This document shows, in pieces, positions 1 to 7,403 of a stretch of DNA of 11,950 nt. A program made the position numbers and the translations under genes. A model generated the notes under the pieces. That model worked only from the letters and a program-made list of their open reading frames with translations. It had not been told where the DNA came from and made no database searches. Source of the stretch: Chrysochromulina parva (lineage: Eukaryota; Haptophyta; Prymnesiales; Chrysochromulinaceae). Position 1 is the stretch's first letter. Every line of letters starts with the position of its first letter. The DNA is taken from NCBI GenBank assembly GCA_002887195.1, contig PJAB01001836.1, positions 1 through 11,950 on the forward strand, written 5' to 3'.

Positions 1-85
1 CCCGGCCGTGCCTCAGGCGCGTCCTTATCCGTAGTCGCCGGAGCGGGTCAGGCGCAGGCGCGAGCAAGGCGTCGGGCATTTGAAA

Positions 86-130
<45 letters not shown>

Positions 131-248
131 CTAGGTGTGATAAAGAACCTTCCAAATGCGGACATTTCGTCAACTACTTCTCGTCGCCGATTATGCGACT
201 CGAGAAATCGTCGTGTCCGCTTCGCAATCGTGACGCCAAGCTGTATTC
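1..248. other. intergenic region upstream of the first gene
   Basis: No gene can be supported here. An in-frame TGA at 231-233 closes the reading frame just before the ATG at 249, so the first gene does not extend upstream without an intron. The stretch contains a CTTG microsatellite at 86-130. A short minus-strand frame from an ATG at 79 stays open to the left edge, but 26 codons are too few to judge. Confidence 0.6.
86..130. repeat. (CTTG)n microsatellite, about 11 units
   Basis: A perfect tetranucleotide tract of just over eleven CTTG units. It lies about 120 bases upstream of the ATG at 249, so it sits in the promoter or 5' UTR of that gene. Read in one frame it gives a repetitive Leu-Ala-Cys peptide, which I regard as an artefact. 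Confidence 0.95.
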
Positions 249-1038
249 ATGATGAATACGGCGATGTACACCATCGCCATTTTCACCCAGTTAGGCGCGG
301 CCAATCAGCTCTGGTTCGAAAACCTGCCCGACGGCATTCACGACGTGCTCATCGGCCCGAGCGGCGGTATATACCTCACTGGCTTCGACTCCCGCTCGCG
401 CACCTGCCTGGTGCTGTATGCGCCGCCATTTGGCCGCCCGTTGCGCACGATCTCCGAGCTGCCCTATACCGACTACGGCAGATCGACGCCCGCAGTGCTC
501 GCGTCGCACGACCCGCTGCACGCCGAGCAGATCTATGTGCTCCTCTACCTGCACCCAGATAACCTGGGCATCGAGCAGACGTCGCTCTTTCGCGTCGAGC
601 TTGCAACTGGCAAGCTGAAGCTGCTCTCTGCGTCGAGCTCGCCCTTCTGGAGACCCAAGGCTCTCGTCGCACGGCCCGACGGCACGGTCCTCGTCTCATT
701 CAATGGCCTCGGGCCGATGCTCGTGTACGAGCGGTGCGACGATCACGCGTGCTCGCCCGCGACCGAGGTGCACTCGAACGCGTCCTCGGCGACGGGCAAA
801 GGCGGCATGGACGAGATCGGCGGCATGCTGTGCCTTGTCGTCGCGGCCGACATGGTCTTCGGTGAGGGTGGTCATCTAGTATGCGAGCTGCCCGATGGCT
901 CACTTGAAAGCATCACGAGCGGCTCACGCTGGCAAGGTGACTACGAGAGCTACAACAACAGGGAGGGCGACGAAGACCTGGGCGATGCCGGCAGCGGCGA
1001 CGGCCAGGCGTTGGTGGGCGCATCGCCGCCCGCGCTGC

Positions 1039-1069
<31 letters not shown>

Positions 1070-2516
1070 GCTGCCGCCGCCGCTGCCGCCGGCGAGCGCG
1101 AGGTCGGCGGCGCCGCACCTTCTCCCCATCCAGAACCCATCCATGCTTGCAGCGTCTCCTCACCACCTGTACGTGGTGAGCATGGGCAGCGTCAACGAGT
1201 ATGGGTACGCGCAAGGAGACGTGTACTCGCTCGCGCGCCGCAGCCCGCAGCCGGGGGAGCAGTGTGGCAGGAGTGGCTGCTGGAGCGAGCCACAGATCGT
1301 GGTGCGGTCCGTGTCGAATCCCGCAGGGCTCACTCTCGACGACAAAACGCAGACGCTCTTCGTCGTCGAGCGCAACACGCTGCACGGCTTCAGCTACGAG
1401 ACGTTCGAGGGCGACGTGCTCGCCTTTTGCGCGGCCGGCCGGTATGATTGCTCCGCCGCTCAGAACTCGGGTGAGTGCGCATGCGAGCGCGGCTACGGCG
1501 GCTCGTGCTGCGACCAGCTGCTCAACGTCTCTCTTGGTCCGCTCTTCAGCTTGCTCCTGGCCTCCGTGACCACAAGTGGGTCACTCACCGTGGTGCTCCT
1601 CAGCATGCTCGCCCTCTTTTGCGCGAGCCGCCGGCGCGCCTCTCCCTCGGGGTATTTCTCGGAGCATTACTTGGCCGTTGGCGCTTCTAGCCAACCTTCA
1701 CGAGCCACCTCCTTTAAGGGTGCCCACGAGAGGCACGAGCCACGAGCCACGGGCGCCCTCGAGGCGAGTAACTGGCAGGATGAGTTGCAGGTGCCGCTGT
1801 GCGCCGACGCCGGCGCCACTGGCGCAGGCAGCAGCGCCGCGGCACGTGCGCCGGCAGCGGATACTTGCGCGGGTGCAGGCAGCAGCACCGACGGATTCGG
1901 TGGCGCGGGCGCGGGCGGTGCAGGCAGCGCAGGCGGCGCAGCAGGCACCGCGAGCAGCATCTACAGCAGCTACAGCAGCTACAGCAGCAGCAGCATGGGC
2001 GGCGGTGGCAGCATTAGCTTGCGTTTGGCGGAGCGAGGCAGTGCCCAGCACGGCCTGGTAGGGTCGCCCATCTACCTGCCGCCGCCCGTGTCGGGTATCA
2101 GCCGAGAGAGCACACCGAGCGGCTCGAAATGCAGCTCGCCCCGTCGAAGTGATGAGCATCCTCCAGACTTCAGTCTGGTGCGCCCGGAGCTTGCGGGGAC
2201 GGCGGCCGAGTTGACGAGGCGCCCATCGACCGAGTTGACGAGGCGCCCATCGACCGAGATTGCGGCCGAGATGAACGAGGCCGATGGGCTGCAGGTCCTG
2301 TCTGAGGAAATCTACTACAGTCGCTCCATGCCCGACGCTGAGGAAGACTTCCACCCAGAGAATCCCGGACTCGACCACCTGCCAGACACCTTCGACTACA
2401 ACAGCGAGACGCCTCCGAGAATCCGCGCTTCTCCGGCCCGCAGCCAATCAGTGAGTTTCCCTATCCGAACGACCGGCGACTCTGCCTGCATCTCGCAGCG
2501 GGGCTTTCCTTCCTAA
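249..2516 (+). CDS. EGF-like, single-pass membrane protein with propeller-like ectodomain and low-complexity tail
   Basis: A 755-residue protein that I cannot assign to a named family. The start is the first of two adjacent ATGs, with an in-frame stop 18 bases upstream. A short hydrophobic stretch at residues 6-18 could be a weak signal peptide. Residues 25-390 contain repeated beta-strand segments of the NHL/SMP-30 kind (for example around 28-45, 136-158 and 353-375), suggesting a beta-propeller; this is inferred from pattern only. A proline tract (about 259-281) interrupts it. Residues 394-421 form a compact EGF-like module with spacing C-x6-C-x8-C-x-C-x7-CC and a GYGG turn. A hydrophobic segment (about 428-458) ends in Arg-Arg-Arg, so the tail is probably cytoplasmic. 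The tail is rich in Ser, Gly and Ala and carries a duplicated RRPST motif. Overall it resembles a type I surface protein for adhesion, sensing or matrix contact. Confidence 0.8.
1024..1093 (+). repeat. CCG-rich triplet tract encoding polyproline
   Basis: A run of CCG with scattered CTG triplets inside the reading frame at 249-2516, encoding a Pro/Leu stretch at about residues 259-281. It lies inside the presumed ectodomain, just after an acidic Gly/Asp/Glu segment, and probably forms a stiff exposed loop between propeller parts. Triplet slippage would change length without breaking the frame. The same tract gives long polyalanine and polyglycine frames on the minus strand, which are not genes. 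Confidence 0.85.
2208..2255 (+). repeat. perfect 24-bp tandem duplication encoding two RRPST motifs
   Basis: Two identical 24-base units (2208-2231 and 2232-2255) encode ELTRRPST twice, giving serines 660 and 668 in identical Arg-Arg-Pro-Ser contexts. The perfect identity suggests a recent slippage event. Arg-Arg-x-Ser matches the basophilic (PKA-like) kinase consensus, so both copies are candidate phosphorylation sites in the presumed cytoplasmic tail. Confidence 0.9.
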
Positions 2517-2652
2517 ATCTCCGTGGGCTCGATGCCATACAATTGTATGATCATCGTGATGCGTCGGGGTGGTGTTCGGGGGTTTTGTCGCAAAGTTCAA
2601 GAGCGCGATCTCACTTTGGCAGATTCGTGAACGCAAAATTCGTCATCAACCT

Positions 2653-3933
2653 ATGCGTCGCCGCGAAATGATGGTAAATGACAGAGCGCTGCTTGTGGCG
2701 CTTCTTGTCGCTCCAACGCTTGCTCTACAAGCAACCTTACCCTCTTGCACGGCATTTTCATCCTCGATAGCACACGGCACCTGCAATCGTCGCACCAGCG
2801 GCCGTATGGCCGCCTCCGTTGCCATCCTCACCGAGGACGCTGCCACTACAAGCAGATTGGTGGCGGAGTGGTGTGTAGCGTCGGACCGCGCGCAGGCATC
2901 GGTGGCCATAAGCGGCGCAACCGAGCTCGCGAGTGCTATGCGCGACTTCTGGACGTCGGTGCACTCATTCGCTCGGGAACCGGGTGCGATTGGCCGGCAG
3001 CGCGTGCTCGCCTTTCCGAAGTGGGCCGACAGCTTTGAGGCCACCATGTTCCAGCGTGTGATGCAGCACATATCCGACTGCTCTGAAGTGTGCGAGTACC
3101 TCGGCGAGTCGATGCTCGTTGCGGGTCGTCATCCGTCGAGCAAGCCCGGCGACGGCGAGGCCATTGCGCCATGCCCGATGATTGTGCTGCGCTCATACAA
3201 CGCGCCCAGTCTGCAGGACTACGAGGACGTGTATGATGGGCCTAACCCGTTCGCGGTGTTGCCAGACGAGGCCATGGACTTCAGTGAGCGTGGCGATGGC
3301 CGTGTGGCGAGCGACGAGGAGGTGATCGCGGTGACGCGCAAGTGGGTGGAGGCCGTCATTGTCCAGATGAAGGTGTGTCCCTTCTCGAGCTCAGCCGACC
3401 GCGCCGGGCTACCCGCAGGCGGCGTGAGCTACCCGCTTACGCACGCATCGACCGGTGAGGAGGTCTACGAGCAGTTCTGGGAGCAGGTGCTCCAGCTCGC
3501 TGCGACGGACGAGCGAGAGCTCTCGACGGTGCTCCTGCTCACGCCGCGCTTCGCGTTGCACTCGGCCGGCGGCTTCGACGTCTTCGCCGACTCGCTCAAC
3601 ACGGCGCTGACGCAGTTACGTCTCGAGGACCAGGTGCAACTCGTCTTCTTCCACCCAGACTACACGTTCCGCGACGGCAAAGATCGCATCGGCATCGACG
3701 AAGGCGCGGCCAACTTTGCACGCCGCTCGCCATACCCGATGATCAACCTCCTGCGCACGCCGCAGGTGCGCAAGGCGCAAAAGGGTGTTCCGACAGGCTC
3801 CGTGTACACCACCAACGAGCGTAATCTCGAGATCGTGGGCTCGGTGCAGCTGCAGCAGATGCTCGAGACCCGCGACTGGGCAGGAGTGTTTGAGCATCAA
3901 TACGCGTCGCACGAGGAAAACACGTGGAAGTAG
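2653..3933 (+). CDS. DUF1415 family protein, probably organelle-targeted
   Basis: A protein of 426 residues from the first in-frame ATG at 2653; ATGs at 2668 and 2671 are alternative starts that give a cleaner signal peptide. Residues 10-27 are a strongly hydrophobic ER-signal-like core. They are followed by TAF at 33-35 and a Ser/Arg-rich stretch, which resembles a bipartite leader for a secondary plastid. Residues 224-400 are a full DUF1415 domain: an opening Trp helix, VCPF near 241, an FW pair at 275-276, FHPDY at 333-337, RRSPYPM at 357-363 and ERN at 389-391. The family is known from bacteria and plastid-bearing eukaryotes, and its biochemical function is not established. Bacterial members are roughly 180-200 residues, so this protein has a large extra N-terminal part. 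Residues 66-183 look like a diverged second copy of the same fold. The frame is uninterrupted and no introns are needed. Confidence 0.85.
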   Translation: MRRREMMVNDRALLVALLVAPTLALQATLPSCTAFSSSIAHGTCNRRTSGRMAASVAILTEDAATTSRLVAEWCVASDRAQASVAISGATELASAMRDFWTSVHSFAREPGAIGRQRVLAFPKWADSFEATMFQRVMQHISDCSEVCEYLGESMLVAGRHPSSKPGDGEAIAPCPMIVLRSYNAPSLQDYEDVYDGPNPFAVLPDEAMDFSERGDGRVASDEEVIAVTRKWVEAVIVQMKVCPFSSSADRAGLPAGGVSYPLTHASTGEEVYEQFWEQVLQLAATDERELSTVLLLTPRFALHSAGGFDVFADSLNTALTQLRLEDQVQLVFFHPDYTFRDGKDRIGIDEGAANFARRSPYPMINLLRTPQVRKAQKGVPTGSVYTTNERNLEIVGSVQLQQMLETRDWAGVFEHQYASHEENTWK

Positions 3934-4168
3934 CCCGCGGTGAACCCCGGGTGTGCAACGTGTGCGGTTTTTCGGGACACCCAGTGGACGAGTTGCGCGA
4001 GCGGGCTGTGTCCCCCACGGCGATGTCACCCCAAGCCCGAGTCCGACCGCCCGTCCATCTCCACTTCTATTTTAGAACAGTTTGGGCTTCGCGTTGTCGA
4101 ATTACGAAATCTTCGCGAAACGAGCGAGGCTTTTTTGTGCCATTTTCCAGCTGCCTCGTCCCCGCCAA

Positions 4169-5131
4169 ATGTTCGGGTGGAAGAAGGACGAGGTGAAGGC
4201 GGTGGTTGATGTCGATATCATGGATGAGGCAGCAGGCAAGGCGCGGCTGACGATGGCGGCAGCGAGCAAGGAGCGTAGGCAGCTGGAAGCAAAGGCCCAG
4301 GCGGAGCGTGCGGCCTCCCAAAAGAAGATAAATCAGAATGCAGGTCAGCGAACAGATGATGATATTATGGATGAAGAGGCGGGCAGGGCGCGCATCACAT
4401 TGGCAGCGGAGTCGAAGGCGCGGAAGGCACGCGATGCCCAGGAGCTCGCTCGCAAAAATGCCGAGATGAAGGAGAAGCTCAAGAAAGTCACGGCCAAAAC
4501 TGATGACGATGTTGATGACGAGGCAGCAGGCGAGATGCGCAAGAAGCTAGCGGCGGAGTCCACAGCACGGAGGCTAGAGGAAGAACGACTTGCGAAGGAG
4601 AGGCACGAGGCAATGGTGGCGAAGCTCAAAGCCACAGGAGTACGCACGGACGACGATATCATGGATGAGGCGGCCGGCCGTTTCCGGCTTGAGCTCGCAT
4701 CTGCCTCTGAGGCTCGCCGAGCTGAGGAGTATCGCCAGAGAACCATAGCCAACGCCGAGCTGCGCGTTCGCTATCGCGTCACGCCGACGCGCGTGCTCTC
4801 GCCACCGCGGTACACAGTCGAGCCGCCTAGCGAGGAGGAGGTGGCCGCCACATTAGCCGCCGTATCAGAGGCTCGAGCTGCTGCCGCTCGCTTCAAGGAG
4901 AAGTCGGGCGGTTTCCTCACCCAGGACCAGATAAATACGCGCCGCCGCTTCGCATCGCAAAGCAAGCGGACCAGCGTGCCCGGCTCGCAGTTGATCGTGT
5001 CTCCGTCGGCGTATAAGACGACAATCGGCATTCGGCAGGCGGCGCTGTACCGTCAGGAATCAGCTGCTTTCGTAGTGACGGCACCAGGGTCCGGCGACTT
5101 CTCCACCGGGGATTCGGCAACTGAGGCATGA
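4169..5131 (+). CDS. charged helical protein with four 49-residue repeats
   Basis: A 320-residue protein that I do not recognise. The start is the first in-frame ATG, giving MFGWKKDEV. Four repeats begin at residues 13, 62, 111 and 160, each spaced exactly 49 residues. Each opens with an acidic DDDIMDE-like box followed by AAG or EAG, then a basic/hydrophobic segment with consensus L-A-A-x-S-x-A-R. A Lys/Glu/Ala/Arg-rich linker, predicted helical, fills the rest. A weaker fifth copy of the L-A-A-x-S-x-A-R core lies at 229-236, 53 residues after the fourth. A trace of a sixth lies at 258-267. The C-terminal 50 residues are Ser/Thr-rich and probably disordered. No signal peptide or membrane segment is visible. 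Since 49 equals seven heptads, a rod-like coiled coil or helical scaffold is plausible, perhaps cytoskeletal. No function is shown by the sequence. Confidence 0.8.
   Translation: MFGWKKDEVKAVVDVDIMDEAAGKARLTMAAASKERRQLEAKAQAERAASQKKINQNAGQRTDDDIMDEEAGRARITLAAESKARKARDAQELARKNAEMKEKLKKVTAKTDDDVDDEAAGEMRKKLAAESTARRLEEERLAKERHEAMVAKLKATGVRTDDDIMDEAAGRFRLELASASEARRAEEYRQRTIANAELRVRYRVTPTRVLSPPRYTVEPPSEEEVAATLAAVSEARAAAARFKEKSGGFLTQDQINTRRRFASQSKRTSVPGSQLIVSPSAYKTTIGIRQAALYRQESAAFVVTAPGSGDFSTGDSATEA
4205..4792 (+). repeat. four tandem 147-bp coding repeats
   Basis: In-frame units start at 4205, 4352, 4499 and 4646, spaced exactly 147 bases. The conserved part of each unit is its first 75 bases or so, encoding the acidic box and the L-A-A-x-S-x-A-R core. 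The remainder has diverged more. Synonymous differences between copies (for example GAT and GAC for the Asp run) show that the duplication is not recent and that selection holds protein sequence and spacing. Confidence 0.9.
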
Positions 5132-6081
5132 ATGTGTACCAGCCGCGCTCGTTGCATGTTGCGGAGACGGTTTGTGCGCACGCACAGGCGGTGCACGACC
5201 ACGGGCACCACGACGCCTACGCAGGCGCCGCGAATGTGCCGAGCCCTCAATGGACACAGCACAAGCGACTGGAAAGCGTGAAACCTCTGACGTGAGCCCG
5301 TGCGATCGTTGAACGTGTGGCTGTGGGGGTGCGGCTGGGCAGCTGTGGGCGGCTGGTCGGCTAGGCGGCTGGGCGGTGCGCGAGCCGCGCAGGTACACGA
5401 CGGAATCCACCCGCGGCGGAGCGGCCCCACAGCCCGGTGCGCGCGCAACCGAACCAGAAACGGCAACGAACGCGCGCGTTGGGCCGGTTGCACACAAAAG
5501 CGGCGTATAGGTCATTGATTGTAAACCAGCCGTGTATAGAGCAGTAACCAGTATCGGTTATATTCTTTAGTTGAGGTTCGCGTACCACACGCGGGGCCCG
5601 GCACCCGCGCGTGGTGCGACCCGCCACGGGCGCGGCCCGCCGCGCGGCGCCGGGCGGGAGCGACCGCGCGCGACCGCCCGGCCGGGGCCCGGGCACGCGC
5701 CCGCGGACGGCGGAGCCGGTCGGGGCGTCGCGCCCGTTTCGAAAGTAAAACGATATCCGGCGATACCCATACCGCAAAAATGGCTGGATTCGCGCGCGTG
5801 TGGACGTCCGCGATCCGCGCACCGGGAGCGAGCGCTCGAGACAGGAGCCTGGAGACGCACGTGACGGGTGGTCCGCGACCCGCCGTCGCTGCGTCGTGTT
5901 CGAACCGCGCAAGCGGGCGGCGGGGCGATTGACCAGATCCGACACGGGGCGAGACGCGCGACGGGAGCGATCTTACAGACCCAAGCAGATGCGCGGAAGT
6001 GCCCACGTATCGGTACATCGCGCCCCGCGTGTTGATGCTCGCGGGAACGGTGTCGGCGACCCGGGACTATGAATACGCCCT
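5132..6081. other. 950-bp non-coding region between convergent genes, with extreme GC core
   Basis: This stretch lies between the 3' ends of the genes at 4169-5131 (+) and 6082-6963 (-), so it should hold both 3' UTRs. I find no convincing gene, tRNA or rRNA. At 5317-5380 there are irregular copies of a GGCTGG-like motif. The core is extremely GC-rich: 5641-5700 has only four A/T bases in 60. Long open frames there are expected from base composition alone and have arginine/proline-rich, family-less translations. A short AT-richer island (5510-5575) contains a small hairpin, TAACC/GGTTA, at 5545-5560. Confidence 0.6.
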
Positions 6082-6963
6082 CTAGGGCGCCAACTTCTTT
6101 TGCTTCTTGCTGGGCGCTGTCTCTCCCTCAGCGCTCTTGACGGCTGCTTTGGGGTCGTCGAGGCGGCGCATCGCGTCGTCGAGGAGATCGGCTGTTTCTC
6201 CTAAAGATCCGACGAGCACAGCCGCAGCAAACGGGCGTACAGCGCCCGCCGCACCTTGCAGTCCCTCGAACAGAAGCCGCAGCTGCGTGATCTCGTCATC
6301 ACCGAGAAGCGCGCGTACCGACGGCTTGCCGAGAACATCGACCCACAGAGCTGCCAGAGCGCCCACGGGAGGCAGGGCTTCCACAACAGCCAACTTGGTC
6401 TCTTCGAGAGTCGCCGGTGCGTCGTCGTCGGCCTCCTCTTCAGTAGCAACGGCGGCGGCGTTGCCGCCGCTCACAGCCTGCTGTCGCGCATCCACGAGTT
6501 CCTCGAGTGCACCAAGACACCTTTGCGACGCGGCCACGAGCAGTGATAGAGCATTGCCAGCAACGCCAGCGCCCAGGAAAAATTTGATCGCCGAGGCGAA
6601 TGCCTCCGGGTCCATGGAGGTGAGGCGCGCGTTTGCTGCCTCGTCGGTGAGCGGTGCCGTGGCCTGCTCGAAGATGCGGTCGTAGAAGAAGTCGGGTTCG
6701 TGCTGCACGGCACGGAGCAGAATAGCATCCTTTTGCTGGTCCGAGAGCACTGCGAGCAGCGGTGCGAGTTCTATCTGCTCAGACTCGACCGGAATTGATG
6801 AGCCAGCTGGCCGCTTTTCTCGAGTGGCTGGAGCCGCTGCTGCCGCTGGCGCCGGCGGCGACGGAGCTGCTGACGCCTGATGAATGGCAGCGCAGTGCTT
6901 CGCAAGGGTTGCTGAGTTGGAGAAGTGGATCGCGCAAATCGCGCAGAACGCGTCGTCGTCCAT
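6082..6963 (-). CDS. C2H2 zinc-finger protein, possibly nuclear
   Basis: A protein of 293 residues, starting at the first in-frame ATG (6963). The frame is open further upstream but has no ATG there. One classical zinc finger sits at the extreme N-terminus: C7, C10, H23 and H28, spacing C-x2-C-x12-H-x4-H. An Ala/Pro low-complexity linker follows to about residue 50. The rest is predicted alpha-helical, with segments around residues 60-100, 110-165 and 190-265 and an acidic break (EEEADDD) near 175. The C-terminus ends in KKQKK, a candidate nuclear localisation signal. A lone finger with a helical body suggests an adaptor or nucleic-acid-associated protein rather than a sequence-specific multi-finger factor. 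The helical body recalls Cut8/Sts1-type nuclear proteasome tethers in a very general way; I treat that as a guess. The gene lies downstream of the carrier gene on the same strand. Confidence 0.75.
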   Translation of the reverse strand: MDDDAFCAICAIHFSNSATLAKHCAAIHQASAAPSPPAPAAAAAPATREKRPAGSSIPVESEQIELAPLLAVLSDQQKDAILLRAVQHEPDFFYDRIFEQATAPLTDEAANARLTSMDPEAFASAIKFFLGAGVAGNALSLLVAASQRCLGALEELVDARQQAVSGGNAAAVATEEEADDDAPATLEETKLAVVEALPPVGALAALWVDVLGKPSVRALLGDDEITQLRLLFEGLQGAAGAVRPFAAAVLVGSLGETADLLDDAMRRLDDPKAAVKSAEGETAPSKKQKKLAP

Positions 6964-7403
6964 TTCGCAGTGTGTCGCACTGGTGCGCGTCTTCCCGGGC
7001 TCTTCAGAAGGCCAAACTTTCTCTCGCTCACCTCTCTCACTCACTCACTCATACTCACTCACTCACATGTACTAGACACGTGTACTGCGTGTACTGCGAG
7101 TGTAGACGGCGAATCGGACCAACTCACACTCGCGTGAACGAAACCGGCCCGGCGGTTAATAACCGCTCGTGACCAGTCAACTGAGACTCCTAGCACTGTG
7201 AATATGACTGAGTGCGCAAAGAAGGCAAGGCAGTCATGGCATTGCATGGCGGCCCCGCAGATATGCCTTCGGACGGGGACAGGCGCGACCTCTGCACCAT
7301 CTTCAGTTCTTCACCAGAGCACGGAAACTGGCCGCTATAAAACAGCCCCGCGGGGCTAGCCATACCTCGAGACCTCGAGACCATATCCACACGTCCACAA
7401 CGT
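6964..7403. other. intergenic region between the zinc-finger and carrier genes
   Basis: Both flanking genes are on the minus strand, so this holds the 3' UTR of the carrier gene and the promoter/5' UTR of the zinc-finger gene. It includes a TCAC microsatellite (7037-7066) and a 9-bp tandem CGTGTACTG at 7079-7096. A TATAAAA string lies on the plus strand at 7336-7342, next to a perfect 14-bp GC palindrome at 7344-7357. An 8-bp tandem CCTCGAGA lies at 7365-7380. On the minus strand the palindrome followed by TTTTATA lies about 50 bases past the carrier stop codon, so it may form a hairpin in that 3' UTR. No gene is supported here. Confidence 0.55.
7037..7066. repeat. (TCAC)n microsatellite with one interruption
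   Basis: A run of TCAC units interrupted near 7051-7053. It lies about 75-100 bases upstream of the zinc-finger start at 6963, so it is in that gene's promoter or 5' leader. It is the second tetranucleotide microsatellite in the window positioned just before a gene. Confidence 0.9.

Noticed and set aside
1..79. Minus-strand open frame running off the left edge
   Set aside because: Only 26 codons are visible and the composition is low complexity; a divergent gene here cannot be judged.
80..562. 160-codon plus-strand frame starting in the CTTG tract
   Set aside because: Its start is a translation of the microsatellite, and most of it overlaps the 249-2516 gene in another frame with Arg-rich content.
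1698..2447. Long minus-strand open frame (249 codons) opposite the receptor-like gene
   Set aside because: It lies wholly antisense to a stronger gene, and its translation is Ala/Arg-rich from reversed Ser/Gly codon repeats. GC-rich DNA gives such frames freely.
4205..4792. The 147-bp DNA period equals the length of nucleosomal DNA
   Set aside because: The period is explained by the 49-residue protein unit with synonymous codon drift, so a nucleosome-positioning role would be coincidence without further evidence.
5883..5897. TTCGAAC string resembling a tRNA T-loop
   Set aside because: The flanking bases do not pair as a T-stem, and no acceptor or anticodon arm can be drawn upstream.
5361..6018. 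Two overlapping minus-strand frames of 168-194 codons in the GC-rich gap
   Set aside because: Translations are Arg/Pro/Ala-rich with no domain, several frames are open at once, and stops are rare because of base composition.
7336..7357. TATAAAA followed by a 14-bp GC palindrome read as a plus-strand promoter
   Set aside because: No plus-strand gene follows; both neighbouring genes are on the minus strand, where this lies in the carrier 3' flank.
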